Source of the DNA: Ferrithrix thermotolerans DSM 19514
Lineage (GTDB): Bacteria; Actinomycetota; Acidimicrobiia; Acidimicrobiales; Ilumatobacteraceae
Length of the DNA stretch: 42,400 bases
NCBI GenBank assembly: GCA_945861025.1
Contig: CAMASN010000026.1
Location: 1 to 42,400, forward strand
Direction of reading: 5' to 3'
Each line of letters opens with the position of its first letter. Within the stretch, counting starts at the first letter, position 1. Below the pieces are notes generated by a model. It saw only the letters and a program-made list of their open reading frames with translations. It was not told the DNA's origin and did no database searches. Below are positions 25,450 to 33,686 of this stretch, piece after piece. The translations under genes and the position numbers were made by a program.

Positions 25450-26658
25450 TTAGCAGTTGGCGCGAACCGTGGGATACGGGTTCACGGCCGGACCACCAAG
25501 CGGGTGAATCTCGAAGTGCAAGTGCGGCGTAGAGAAACGAGCATTGCCCGTTTCTCCCACGTAGCCAATGACCTCACCCTTGGCCACTTGACCAAGGGTT
25601 GCATACGCATCGAGGTGCGCGTAGTAGTACTTGTTGCCATCGGCACCGGTGAACCAGATGGTGGTTCCGCCAAGTTCGTTGCGCTTGGGTAGGGCGAAGC
25701 CATCGACCACGGCCACGATCAACGTGCCTTTCGAACTGATCAGGTCGACACCTTCGTGTTTACGTCCGCCAGATCTGGCGGCGCCCCACGTATCGCCGAA
25801 GGCCGTAGCGCCTTGGATGGGGCACACCCAATCGTCGCCGCTGCCGTAAATCTGATCAATGGTGACGCCTGGGCGCCCACCGCCGCCGCCTGATCCGGTG
25901 GTGCCACCCGCCGAGCCACCCGACGCCCGGTTGCCCGAGGTGACGCCATTGCCGATATCGCCGCCATCAGAGCCAGCGCCTACGGCCTCCGTCTGATCTC
26001 GCTTGAGCTTTTCGGCCGCCTCTTGGGCAATTTTCTCGTTGGCCTTCTGACGCTGAGCATCGAGCGCCTTCTTGACCGCCTCGCTCGTGAGGCGTGCCTT
26101 CTCGATCACCCGCAAGCGATCTACTTCGTCGAGCGCCGTTTGCTGCAACGCCTTGAAACTGATCTGCGCCGCCTCGAACTTCTTCGACGTCTTGTCGGCC
26201 GCCTTCTTCTTCTTGTCGAGCTTCTTGTGGATGTCGGCATACTCGTCGAGGCTGCTCGACGACGCCTCGTTAATGATGCCGATCAACATCGCTGTCTGCG
26301 CTAACTCTGTGGGGCCAGCAGTGCCCGTGAGCAAACCAATGCCTGTAGTTCCGGTGCCGATGTAGCGATTGACCGCAACCGACTCGACGGTGGTTTGCAG
26401 GTCGTTGGCCTGTTGCTGCAGCGACAGAACCTCTTGATCGAGCTTGATCTTTTCGTCTCTGATCACATCGAGCCTCGACTCTGCCTGCGTCCACGCCTCG
26501 GCGGCTGCGTTGGCTCGGTCTCGCGCTGCTGCAATCTCACGGGCTGCGTCTTGCGCTGTGCCACCGCCGGTAGCGGCATGAACAGCGTTGTACCCGACGA
26601 GCGGCAAGCCCATCGAAGACAACAAAATCACCACCAACATCCCACCAAATTTGCGCAT
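25450..26658 (-). CDS. Secreted M23 (LytM) peptidase with coiled-coil domain
   Basis: 402 residues from ATG 26658; an ATG at 26733 is in frame, but the signal peptide starts at the later Met (MRKFGGMLVVILLSSMGLPLVGY). Residues ~30-220 are rich in A/E/K/Q heptads (ANAAAEAWTQAESRLDVI, and HKKLDKKKKAADKTSKKFEA), a long coiled coil like that of EnvC/NlpD-type amidase activators. A Gly/Ser linker follows at ~230-265. The C-terminal LytM domain has HEGVD (first histidine and aspartate ligands) and HLHFEIH, so the zinc site looks intact. Likely cleaves or helps remodel peptidoglycan at division. Confidence 0.88.
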   Translation of the reverse strand: MRKFGGMLVVILLSSMGLPLVGYNAVHAATGGGTAQDAAREIAAARDRANAAAEAWTQAESRLDVIRDEKIKLDQEVLSLQQQANDLQTTVESVAVNRYIGTGTTGIGLLTGTAGPTELAQTAMLIGIINEASSSSLDEYADIHKKLDKKKKAADKTSKKFEAAQISFKALQQTALDEVDRLRVIEKARLTSEAVKKALDAQRQKANEKIAQEAAEKLKRDQTEAVGAGSDGGDIGNGVTSGNRASGGSAGGTTGSGGGGGRPGVTIDQIYGSGDDWVCPIQGATAFGDTWGAARSGGRKHEGVDLISSKGTLIVAVVDGFALPKRNELGGTTIWFTGADGNKYYYAHLDAYATLGQVAKGEVIGYVGETGNARFSTPHLHFEIHPLGGPAVNPYPTVRANC

Positions 26659-26747
26659 GACGAGGCGAATGGTACCTGTTGGCGCCGTTTGCTTGCCGTC
26701 ATTGCGGCAGCGCCAGATGTCACCACGTGCCATAGCCTGAGCGAACC

Positions 26748-27557
26748 ATGACGACTCTTTCTGGCAGTGAAGCCCTGCGTTTCGAACATGTCACGTTCAT
26801 CCGCGACGAACGCCGAATTCTCGACGACATCAATTGGTCGGTGAGATCTCACGAACGATGGCTCATCCTTGGAGCCAACGGTTCCGGCAAGACCACCCTT
26901 GTTCGAATGGCGTCGATGTACGAACACCCGTCGTCGGGCAGCGTCACTGTGCTCGGAGAAACACTCGGCAGCACCGATGTACGCATGCTGAGGCGCCGTA
27001 TTGGCGTGATGTCGGCGGCACTGGGCGCTCAGTTGCGGCCCCAACTCACAGCACAAGAAACGGTAGTCACCGCAAAGTACGCAGCGCTCGAAACGTGGTG
27101 GCACACCTACACCGACGCCGACTACGCCTTGGCCCGCGCATGCCTAGACCGCATGGGGGTCGAGCAATACGCCGAACGCAGTATGGGCACGCTGTCGTCG
27201 GGCGAACAGCAACGCGTCTTGCTGGCCCGAGCTTTGATGAACGAGCCCGGCGTGCTGGTGCTCGACGAGCCAAGCGCCCGTCTCGATCTTGGTGGACGCG
27301 AACAACTCGTGAACGCACTTGCCGAACTGACAACCGATCCCGCTGCGCCGCCGCTGATCTTGGTGACCCACCATGTCGACGAAGTACCCGAAGGCATGAC
27401 CCACGCAATGTTGCTGCGCGAGGGCAAGGTGCTCACCACAGGCTCTATCGACGCTGTGCTCACATCTGAGTCGCTGAGCGAATGCTTCGGCCTGGCGCTT
27501 ACCGTAGAGCGACGCAGCGACGGCCGACTTACGGCGTGGTCTCGCCGATCAGTGTGA
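26748..27557 (+). CDS. Orphan ABC transporter ATP-binding protein
   Basis: 269 residues. Walker A GANGSGKTTL, signature LSSGEQQRVLLARAL, Walker B VLVLDEPSA and the H-loop VTHHVDEVP are all present, so it is an active-looking ATPase. The sequence resembles the YlmA/iron-complex-like single-ATPase subgroup. No permease or binding protein is adjacent: the upstream gene is the divergent peptidase and the downstream one a convergent SRPBCC protein. It may partner with a permease elsewhere. Its 3' end overlaps the convergent gene by 29 bp. Confidence 0.88.
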   Translation: MTTLSGSEALRFEHVTFIRDERRILDDINWSVRSHERWLILGANGSGKTTLVRMASMYEHPSSGSVTVLGETLGSTDVRMLRRRIGVMSAALGAQLRPQLTAQETVVTAKYAALETWWHTYTDADYALARACLDRMGVEQYAERSMGTLSSGEQQRVLLARALMNEPGVLVLDEPSARLDLGGREQLVNALAELTTDPAAPPLILVTHHVDEVPEGMTHAMLLREGKVLTTGSIDAVLTSESLSECFGLALTVERRSDGRLTAWSRRSV

Positions 27558-28002
27558 GCAAGCGCTCACGGCTGGCAGCGATCTCATCTTCAAGCGCCCG
27601 CCCTACCAGCCCACCAACCCACATGCCGCCGCCGTAGTGCAGGTTCATCTCGAGGCGACTGCCGCCTGACGCCGCAGCCAACTGCACGCTGAGCCGCCAC
27701 ACGCTGTGCTTGCGCGCATCGGGCTCGCCGCGCTCGAACACCACGCGCCAATCGTCGGCCTCGCCAGCTTGAGCGATGTTTCCATATTGAGTACGCACCA
27801 TGGTGAGTCGTTTCGATCGGGCGAACGGCCCAAGCCGCGCCCTCAACTCAATGTTCCAAGTCGGGCGACCCAGGGCGTCGTCGTCGAGTGCCTCAGCGCG
27901 ATGTACGAGACCCATCCATTGTGGGTACACCGTGAGATCGTCGACCCACGCCACTAGCGCCGCTGGAGGGCACGCGGCGCTGAGGTCGGCGTTGATATTC
28001 AC
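27529..28002 (-). CDS. SRPBCC-family (START-like) protein
   Basis: 157 residues if started at GTG 28002; an ATG at 28092 would add 30 residues that do not resemble the fold and would run through the palindromic region upstream. The polyketide-cyclase/START-like pattern is seen: VAWVDDLTVYPQWMGLVHRA at the start, a WNIELRARLGPFARSKRLTM strand, VFERGEPDARKHSVW, and a C-terminal helix with GGLVGRALEDEIAASRERL. Such proteins bind hydrophobic small molecules. No catalytic residues can be named. Confidence 0.75.
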   Translation of the reverse strand: MNINADLSAACPPAALVAWVDDLTVYPQWMGLVHRAEALDDDALGRPTWNIELRARLGPFARSKRLTMVRTQYGNIAQAGEADDWRVVFERGEPDARKHSVWRLSVQLAAASGGSRLEMNLHYGGGMWVGGLVGRALEDEIAASRERLLTLIGETTP

Positions 28003-28030
28003 CCCAGCAGTATCGCCGGTTTGAGGTGCC

Positions 28031-28074
28031 GAAAGAAAACTTTCTAGAAACCAAACCATCGCCCAACTGGGCGA
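28031..28074. promoter_or_regulatory. Stacked palindromes upstream of the secreted-protein gene
   Basis: GAAAG and CTTTC (28031-28035 and 28040-28044), the perfect palindrome TTTCTAGAAA (28041-28050), and TCGCCC/GGGCGA (28059-28064 with 28069-28074) follow one another within 44 bp. A TATATG stretch (a possible -10) and a strong ribosome-binding site come after. Likely a regulated promoter region; the factor is unknown. Confidence 0.4.
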
Positions 28075-28110
28075 CGTGTCATCCTCGAACATCTATATGA
28101 GGGAGACACC

Positions 28111-28614
28111 ATGAAGTTCACATCAAAAGTTGCAGTAGTTACGTTGTCGGTTGGCCTGATGGCTCACGGCGGCGGAATCGCTTTCGGTAGCGGCAGCGGC
28201 CGCGGCGGCGTCGATGACAACCCGCGTACCAAGTCCAGCATTCCATCGTCGAGCAGCATGCCATCGAGCAGCGTTCCAACGTCGAGCAGCGTTCCAACGT
28301 CGAGCAGCGTCCATGAGGCAAACCACGAGGCTGGCGACTGCTACTCATCGCACTCGCCCGACCGTGTTGCTGCCCGCACCGCCCGCTTGAACAACGTGGT
28401 CACGAGCCTCACCGCTCGCATCACTTGGCTCAACGCATCCAAGGCAAACGCATCGTACAAGGCTGTCAAGAAGATCAATCAGCGGATCATGAAGCTGCAG
28501 CGTGACATCAACAAGACCAACGCTCGCATCGTCAGAGAAGTGCAGCGTATGCGCCCAGCGTGTACCCCGTCGTCAACGACCCCGTCGTCGACAACCCCAG
28601 TGTCGACACCATAA
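28111..28614 (+). CDS. Small secreted Ser/Pro-rich low-complexity protein
   Basis: 167 residues with a strong ribosome-binding site (GAGGGAG five bases before ATG). A signal-peptide-like N-terminus (KVAVVTLSVGLMAHGGGIAFG) leads into a PSSS(M/V)PTSS tract encoded partly by an 18-bp tandem repeat (28267-28302). The middle is a helical, K/R/N-rich stretch (LNNVVTSLTARITWLNASKA, then KKINQRIMKLQRDINKTNAR) that could form a coiled coil, and the tail is Pro/Ser/Thr. Two cysteines (DCYSS, PACTP) flank the helical part and might form a disulfide. Family unknown. Two strong hairpins follow the gene. Confidence 0.8.
   Translation: MKFTSKVAVVTLSVGLMAHGGGIAFGSGSGRGGVDDNPRTKSSIPSSSSMPSSSVPTSSSVPTSSSVHEANHEAGDCYSSHSPDRVAARTARLNNVVTSLTARITWLNASKANASYKAVKKINQRIMKLQRDINKTNARIVREVQRMRPACTPSSTTPSSTTPVSTP
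28267..28302 (+). repeat. 18-bp tandem repeat, two perfect units plus partial third
   Basis: AGCAGCGTTCCAACGTCG occurs at 28267-28284 and 28285-28302, then AGCAGCGT begins a third unit. It encodes SSVPTS within the secreted protein. Copy number could vary by slippage without breaking the frame. Confidence 0.9.
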
Positions 28615-28646
28615 GGCCATACCGACTGGGAACCCCAGCGAAGTTT

Positions 28647-28674
28647 CTGCGCCCCGAGCCTGGTTGGGGCGCAG
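28647..28674 (+). terminator. Hairpin after the secreted-protein gene
   Basis: CTGCGCCCC (28647-28655) pairs with GGGGCGCAG (28666-28674) around a 10-base loop. There is no T run, so it may act as a 3' stabiliser or as a partner of the stronger hairpin 18 bp on. Confidence 0.6.
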
Positions 28675-28691
28675 ATACGAAAGAGCAAGAC

Positions 28692-28731
28692 AGATCGACG
28701 CCCCTTTTCTGGTGGGGCGTCGATCTTGTTT
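28692..28731 (+). terminator. Strong rho-independent terminator
   Basis: A perfect 13-bp stem (28692-28704 with 28714-28726), a 9-base loop and a following TGTTTTT tract. It ends the secreted-protein transcript just before the convergent DUF3499 gene stop at 28737. Confidence 0.9.
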
Positions 28732-28736
28732 TTCGG

Positions 28737-29315
28737 CTAACCCTTGGCTCGCGGGTCGCGTTGCTGGCCACGGAACGCCCGTGACAACAACGGGCTCGTA
28801 GTCTTGAGCAAGCCATTGAGATCGTCGGCGTCGTCGAACACGGGACGCCACGGCATGGCACGGGTTTCGTCAGGGTCAGATGACACCAGCGGCACGAAGT
28901 CGCCGACCAACACTGGGGTCAGCGGCGGTAGTTCTTCGGGCAAAACCTGCTCAACGGCCGACGCATCGGGAACTTCGGTTTCATCTGACGACGCCTCAGC
29001 GTGAAACGCCAGTTGCGGCTCGACCGCCACCGCATCGTTAGGTTTACGAGCTGGTCGACGAATACGGCGCAGTTCGCTGGTGGCATCACGGTCGGCCACT
29101 CTGAACAAGCGCGGACGCGGTTCGCGGCGATCGTCGAGAGTCCACCCGCGCGGCACCACCATTGCATCGGCATGGCGACGGCAGACAACACCCGCACGAG
29201 GCGGCGGCGCACCATCGGGCACGGTATCGAGCCAGACCAGAAGGCGATCGGGGTCCATGCCATAGGCAACACCAGCCGGCACAGAGCATCCTGGACGTTC
29301 ACAGAGGCGACCCAT
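28737..29315 (-). CDS. DUF3499-family protein
   Basis: 192 residues from ATG 29315 (GTG 29321 possible). The N-terminal ~70 residues hold the recognisable part: LCERPGCSVPAGVAYG, a VWLDTVPDG strand, then CRRHADAMVVPRGW and DDRREPRPRLF. CxxxxC plus CRRH suggests a zinc-binding knuckle. The remaining ~120 residues are acidic and low-complexity and are probably disordered. DUF3499 is an actinobacterial family of unknown function. Convergent with the secreted-protein gene. Confidence 0.78.
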   Translation of the reverse strand: MGRLCERPGCSVPAGVAYGMDPDRLLVWLDTVPDGAPPPRAGVVCRRHADAMVVPRGWTLDDRREPRPRLFRVADRDATSELRRIRRPARKPNDAVAVEPQLAFHAEASSDETEVPDASAVEQVLPEELPPLTPVLVGDFVPLVSSDPDETRAMPWRPVFDDADDLNGLLKTTSPLLSRAFRGQQRDPRAKG

Positions 29316-29379
29316 GACCACAAACGTACTACTGCGCCGCAGCCGGTATGAGTTTCATCGACACAAGGTCGTGAGGTGC

Positions 29380-29928
29380 TTAGACCTGACGGCCAAGGAA
29401 GCAGAGCAACTGCGTCTGCGCATCGGCTCCGGCAGGCGCTTCGACCTTGGCACCGAACACGCCGGGCTGGCGAAGCATGGCGTCGAGCGGAAGCAGACCC
29501 GACAGGGCGCCTTCTACAGCACCCTGATCGAGCGACTCATCGCCGCCCACAGCGCGAGCCAGATCCCATGTGTGCACCAGCACGTCGTTGCAGATCAGCC
29601 GGCCGATGAGCTGCTCGGCAGGCATCGGACCAAATGGGCCGGGCACGTTCTGGCTCAAATCGCCGGTGCTGAGACCAGCGATGAACTGAGCCTGAGCGCT
29701 GGACCATGCTGCGGCAATATCAGCGTCAGCAGCAACCTCAACCGGGGCGCCGCTGGAGAGCACTGCACCGATGCGGCTCAGGTTGTTGGCCACATGCACC
29801 ACAACATCGCGAGCGGTCCAGTCGCCACACGGTGACTGATTGCCCCAAGCGCTCGAGTCGGTTGCGCGCACTCGTGCGTCGAAACCCTGAAGAAGACCTG
29901 TGACCCGCTGAATAACTTCGTTGCTCAT
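29380..29928 (-). CDS. TIGR03086/DinB-like metal-binding protein (mycothiol-dependent isomerase-like)
   Basis: 182 residues from ATG 29928. The mycothiol-dependent maleylpyruvate isomerase-like N-terminal pattern is clear: CGDWTARDVVVHVANNL near residue 35 and NDVLVHTWDLARAVG in the third helix, supplying the histidine metal ligands. This family (TIGR03086, DinB superfamily) is typical of actinobacteria and is often linked to mycothiol-dependent detoxification, which fits mshD elsewhere in the window. The substrate is unknown. Transcribed away from the ECF sigma gene. Confidence 0.83.
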   Translation of the reverse strand: MSNEVIQRVTGLLQGFDARVRATDSSAWGNQSPCGDWTARDVVVHVANNLSRIGAVLSSGAPVEVAADADIAAAWSSAQAQFIAGLSTGDLSQNVPGPFGPMPAEQLIGRLICNDVLVHTWDLARAVGGDESLDQGAVEGALSGLLPLDAMLRQPGVFGAKVEAPAGADAQTQLLCFLGRQV

Positions 29929-30046
29929 CCGGCCATCGTAGATCGTTGTGCGCACGAGGGAGCAACCCTTCGAGGGCATGGGCCGATCGACCCAATTTGC
30001 ATGAAAAGCGTTGCGACCAGAGCGCCATGTGCCTATCTTGACGCCG

Positions 30047-30577
30047 ATGAGTGATCTGGACCAGCGCCTGCGCCGTTATGTGGCTGCAGCAATTGAGGGC
30101 GACGACGTTGCCATTCGCGAACTGGTTCGCGCTACCCAGCCGATCATCTGGCGCATGTGTTCAGCGCTTGGGTCGCCTGGCGAAGAAGACGATCTCGTGC
30201 AAGAGACGTACATTCGCGTGCTTCGCTCGCTACCCAGCTACCGCGGCGAGGCCTCGGTTACTGGTTGGATGCTGGTCATTGGCCGGCGGGTCTGCGCCGA
30301 CCATGTGCGGTCTCGTCAACGCCAGCGCCGTTTGGCCGAGGCCCTCACGACCAATGCCACCGACAGCATTTTTGCCAACTCAGACCCTGCGGTCTGGGAG
30401 CTACTCAAGAGTATTGACCCTGATCGTCGCGAGGCATTCGTGCTGACCCAAGTGGCCGGCCTGTCATACGAAGAGGCTGCTGAAGCAATGGGTTGCCCCG
30501 TGGGAACCGTGCGGTCACGTGTGGCCCGCGCCCGGGCCGATCTGGCCACCCAAGTACGCGCCGCGCAGGCGTCGTAG
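30047..30577 (+). CDS. ECF-subfamily RNA polymerase sigma factor
   Basis: 176 residues from ATG 30047 (an earlier in-frame start at 30011 adds 12). Region 2 spans ~20-90 with EEDDLVQETYIRVLRSLPSYRGEASVTGWMLVIGRRVCADHVR. Region 4 spans ~115-170 with REAFVLTQVAGLSYEEAAEAMGCPVGTVRSRVARARADL, a standard helix-turn-helix. ECF factors switch on stress or envelope regulons. No anti-sigma gene follows: a terminator overlaps the stop and a tRNA comes next, so its control must lie elsewhere. Confidence 0.93.
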   Translation: MSDLDQRLRRYVAAAIEGDDVAIRELVRATQPIIWRMCSALGSPGEEDDLVQETYIRVLRSLPSYRGEASVTGWMLVIGRRVCADHVRSRQRQRRLAEALTTNATDSIFANSDPAVWELLKSIDPDRREAFVLTQVAGLSYEEAAEAMGCPVGTVRSRVARARADLATQVRAAQAS

Positions 30578-30601
30578 CCGCAAGAAACTGCGGCCGTTTT
30601 T
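30577..30601 (+). terminator. Rho-independent terminator overlapping the ECF sigma stop codon
   Basis: GCCGCA (30577-30582) pairs with TGCGGC (30589-30594) around AGAAAC and is followed by CGTTTTT. The first stem base is the last base of the TAG stop. The T run ends 1 bp before the tRNA-Val 3' end on the other strand. Confidence 0.85.
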
Positions 30602-30602
30602 G

Positions 30603-30675
30603 TGGGCGATACCGGTCTCGAACCGATGACCTCTACGGTGTGAACGTAGCGCTCTACCAACTGAGCTAATCGCCC
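30603..30675 (-). tRNA. tRNA-Val (anticodon CAC)
   Basis: A 73-nt minus-strand cloverleaf: acceptor GGGCGAT/ATCGCCC, D arm AGCTCAGTTGGTAGAGC, anticodon stem CTACG/CGTAG with loop TTCACAC (CAC), T arm ATCGG..CCGGT and discriminator A. No encoded CCA. It faces the terminator of the ECF sigma gene. Confidence 0.95.
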
Positions 30676-30748
30676 GAAGGCGCTCGTATGGTAGCAGCGC
30701 ATCGCCGTTGCGCCTACTCGTTGGCCAACGCTGCGGTCGTTGTTTGGG

Positions 30749-31366
30749 TCATCGCGACCCCGCCAATCGAACGCATACCTGGCCCATGCCCTGTCGGTCA
30801 CGGTGCGACTCGGTTCCTTGGGTGCACACCGCATCGAACGAGATCAGCGAGTGCACCACACCGTCGTTTGCGCCGTTACACAGCACCTCAATGGCATCGC
30901 CGTTGTCGGCGATATCAACGCACGAGCCGGCCTCGATGAGGTTGTCGGGCTTGAGCGGAGAACCCGGTTTCGTGAACGCCGCGTTGACCAGCACGAAGGC
31001 AATTCCGAGTACGCCCATCACCGCCAAAAATCGCCACGGAAACTTCGATGGCGTGGGCGCAATAACCAGCTGCTGCACCGCCGAGGCCGCGTTCGACGCA
31101 GACGCAGACGCCGACGCCGACCCGCCCGACTGCGCTGCGCTGCCGTAGGCGGACCGACGAGACCGTTCGAGGCTCAGGTCGTAGGCAGCACGCTTGGCAG
31201 GGTCAGAGAGCACCTTCCAGGCGTAGTTGATCTCAGCCATGCGAACAGCCGAGGACTCGCCTTTGGCGTCAGGGTGAAAACGCCGCGCGAGATTGCGATA
31301 CGCAACGCGAATGTCTTCGCGACTCGCTGCAGGCGATACTCCGAGGCATTCGTAATAGTCGACGAT
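30749..31366 (-). CDS. Membrane-anchored J-domain protein, start codon unclear
   Basis: The frame is open from 31375 to 30749 (a TAA stop precedes it at 31376-31378). From ~31363 it encodes VDYYECLGVSPAASREDIRV, a helix, the J-domain HPD motif in RRFHPDAKG, and NYAWKVLSDPAKRAAYD, a complete J domain that would stimulate DnaK. After an S/A repeat linker comes one membrane helix (FLAVMGVLGIAFVLVNAAF) and a ~75-residue exported domain with two or three cysteines. No ATG, GTG or TTG occurs in frame before the J domain. The first canonical start is ATG 31240, which would remove HPD. An ATC at 31366, or a one-base frame change after GTG 31370, are the options. Confidence 0.7.
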   Translation of the reverse strand: MVDYYECLGVSPAASREDIRVAYRNLARRFHPDAKGESSAVRMAEINYAWKVLSDPAKRAAYDLSLERSRRSAYGSAAQSGGSASASASASNAASAVQQLVIAPTPSKFPWRFLAVMGVLGIAFVLVNAAFTKPGSPLKPDNLIEAGSCVDIADNGDAIEVLCNGANDGVVHSLISFDAVCTQGTESHRDRQGMGQVCVRLAGSR

Positions 31367-31412
31367 GCACCTACGTTAGACAGCCAACGCCGCGAGCGCA
31401 TCGCTGAGTGGA

Positions 31413-32336
31413 CTAGTAACCGCGATCGTGGTGAACCGGGCCGATGAGCTCTGCGCCATCGGCGTACAACCGCACGTTTTGGGTGATGCGCGCCGACAGC
31501 AACGGCACCGCCATCTCTGGAGTGTTTGCCACATGCGGCGTGATGATGCAGTTGGGCAGCGACCACAACGGGTGCCCGTCGGGAAGCGGCTCAGGGTCGG
31601 TGACATCGAGACCGGCGCCGCCGATGATGTTGTTCTGCAACGCCCACACCAGATCGTCGGTGACAATGTGTTTGCCACGCGCCACGTTGACGAGCCACGC
31701 ATGCGGCTCCATCATCTCGAGTTCGCTGCGCGAGATCATGCCCTCGGTATCGGGAGTGAGCGCAAGCGCCAGCACTACAAGGTCGGCGCCTGGCAGGCAA
31801 TGCGCATACTGCTCGGGCTCGACCACGATGTCGGCGCCATCCATGTCTTGCACCTTGTTGCGAACCACGGTGACATGACAATCGAACGGCTTGATGAGAC
31901 GCAGGAACGCTTCGGCTATGCCACCGCCACCCATAATCGTGACTCGCGCTCCAGCAAGGTTGATGCCCTGTGGCCGGCTCCACGAGGTGGCTCGCGCATA
32001 GGTTCCGAGACCGCGCATGCCCGCCAACGCAAGCGTGAGAGCCATCTCGGCACAGGGCTCGGCGAAGACACCTTTGGCGCAGGTCCACAAGCGATCGGTG
32101 TCGATCAGATGGACAAAGGGCTCAATGCCGGCAAAGGGCAACTGCACCCAGCGAATGTGATCGGCGTCGGCGAGTGCGTCGGCGAGTTGGTTGGCATCTT
32201 TGCCGCTCGCCCAGACCAATGCTTCAGCATCGGCAAGGTCAACAACTTCTCCACCGCCGGCGATGATGGCATCGGCCATCCAAGACGGAGCAGATGTGGG
32301 CCCGAGCGCGACACGGGGCGCGTTGGTACTTGGCAT
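31413..32336 (-). CDS. D-isomer-specific 2-hydroxyacid dehydrogenase family protein
   Basis: 307 residues. The NAD-binding loop appears as VTIMGGGGIAEAFLRLI. The catalytic set is the Arg of NVARGKHI, the Glu of DPEPLPDGHPLW and the His of TPHVANTPE. The family oxidises or reduces 2-hydroxyacids with NAD(H). The substrate is not predictable. It starts 12 bp after the amine-oxidase gene and so belongs to the pot-linked gene run, where it might act on a keto or hydroxy acid from amine breakdown; that is inference. Confidence 0.9.
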   Translation of the reverse strand: MPSTNAPRVALGPTSAPSWMADAIIAGGGEVVDLADAEALVWASGKDANQLADALADADHIRWVQLPFAGIEPFVHLIDTDRLWTCAKGVFAEPCAEMALTLALAGMRGLGTYARATSWSRPQGINLAGARVTIMGGGGIAEAFLRLIKPFDCHVTVVRNKVQDMDGADIVVEPEQYAHCLPGADLVVLALALTPDTEGMISRSELEMMEPHAWLVNVARGKHIVTDDLVWALQNNIIGGAGLDVTDPEPLPDGHPLWSLPNCIITPHVANTPEMAVPLLSARITQNVRLYADGAELIGPVHHDRGY

Positions 32337-32348
32337 GATGCCGAAACG

Positions 32349-33674
32349 CTAGCGGTTCGCGAGGAGTCGCGACGCAACCGTCTCGCCGCTCTCGACTGCG
32401 CCCTCGAGGTAGCCCGTCCAGGTTGCGGTGTGCTCACCAGCAAAGTGAATGCACCCGTGAGGCCGACGCAGCACATCCCAGAAGCGAGTGATTTCGCCAG
32501 GACGGTACACGGCATAGCTGCCGCCAAATAGCGCAAGCCCCGACCATGCTTGCGAGAAGCCACCCAGCGGCGGCGGCAGTGCTGGGTACATCTCGCGTTG
32601 GCTGAGTTCGATCTCGCGCATGCGCTCGCTCTCAGCAAGATCAGCCAAACGCGTTCCGCCCTCACCACCGGTGTAGCCCATCAAGATTCCGGACTCGGCC
32701 GGATGCCCAACCGTTGGCTCATACACACGCTGCGCACGACCAGTTGTTGTGGCATAACCAGCAGGCCACACGCGCTCCGGATACTGCAAGGCTGTCTTGG
32801 TGACACGGCCGTAGCCAAGACCGTGCACGGCCGCAGCGAGTTCGGGGGGCAATGGTGGGTCGAACACCACAGCGCGCAGCGGCACCAAGGAGCAGGCAAG
32901 CACCACCTGGTCTGCGTGGTACGTGTTCGCTCCGGCGCGCACGTGAGCGCCAGTTTCGTCGATGGTGACTGCATCAACTGTCTCGCCAAAGCGAATCATT
33001 CCCGGCGGAAGTGCCTCTGCAAGTCCGGCCGTGACGCCGCTGACTCCCCCAATAATGCGCTGCGCCACGACCTCGCCATGCGGTGTGGCCGCTGCTTCGT
33101 ACAGCGCCCGCTGTTGAGCAACAAACAACGCCGACACTTCGTGCGGTTCGGCCGCGAACTCGCCCTGCATGTTTCGTGTGGCGAACAGGCGGGCGAGCTC
33201 ACCCAGTTCGAGTTGCTCGATAACAGCTGCTGCCGACAATGAATCGAACTGCGCCGCCTGCGGGTGCAGTGCGGGCTGCGACGCATCACTGATGCCCGCC
33301 GCGACTGAGGCAAAGAAGTCTTCGAACCGATCAAGTTCGTCACCTAACTGCGGGTCGATGCGGGCGAGGTCTGCTGGATCGAGCAGTGCTCCGTCGCGGA
33401 ACAACCAACGCCGGACGGCAGTCCACGTGGTGGCGTTGTCGTCCATGCGTAAGCCGAAACGATCGACGAGGGCGCGCATGCGGGGATGCACATTGTCGAC
33501 CCACTCGGCGCCCGCCTCGGCGGCTTGGCCATTGATGAACTCAGTGCTGCGGGTGTAGGCGCGACCGCCGACCCGATTTGAGGCTTCGAGCACAGCGACA
33601 TCGCACCCGGCGTTGTGCAACAACTCCGCGGCAGTGAGACCCGCGAGGCCTGCGCCAACAACAACAATTCGCAT
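32349..33674 (-). CDS. Flavin-containing amine oxidase
   Basis: 441 residues. The N-terminal FAD-binding dinucleotide motif VVVGAGLAGLTAAELL is followed by NRVGGRAYTRS. The C-terminal FAD-contact segment is GCIHFAGEHTATWTGYLEGAVESGETVA, typical of the monoamine/polyamine oxidase family. It oxidises an amine to an aldehyde with release of ammonia and hydrogen peroxide. Located 12 bp downstream of the potC-like gene in the same run, so the imported polyamine, or a derived monoamine, is the likely substrate. No signal peptide; cytoplasmic. Confidence 0.93.
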   Translation of the reverse strand: MRIVVVGAGLAGLTAAELLHNAGCDVAVLEASNRVGGRAYTRSTEFINGQAAEAGAEWVDNVHPRMRALVDRFGLRMDDNATTWTAVRRWLFRDGALLDPADLARIDPQLGDELDRFEDFFASVAAGISDASQPALHPQAAQFDSLSAAAVIEQLELGELARLFATRNMQGEFAAEPHEVSALFVAQQRALYEAAATPHGEVVAQRIIGGVSGVTAGLAEALPPGMIRFGETVDAVTIDETGAHVRAGANTYHADQVVLACSLVPLRAVVFDPPLPPELAAAVHGLGYGRVTKTALQYPERVWPAGYATTTGRAQRVYEPTVGHPAESGILMGYTGGEGGTRLADLAESERMREIELSQREMYPALPPPLGGFSQAWSGLALFGGSYAVYRPGEITRFWDVLRRPHGCIHFAGEHTATWTGYLEGAVESGETVASRLLANR

Positions 33675-33686
33675 CGCGAAGGCGGT

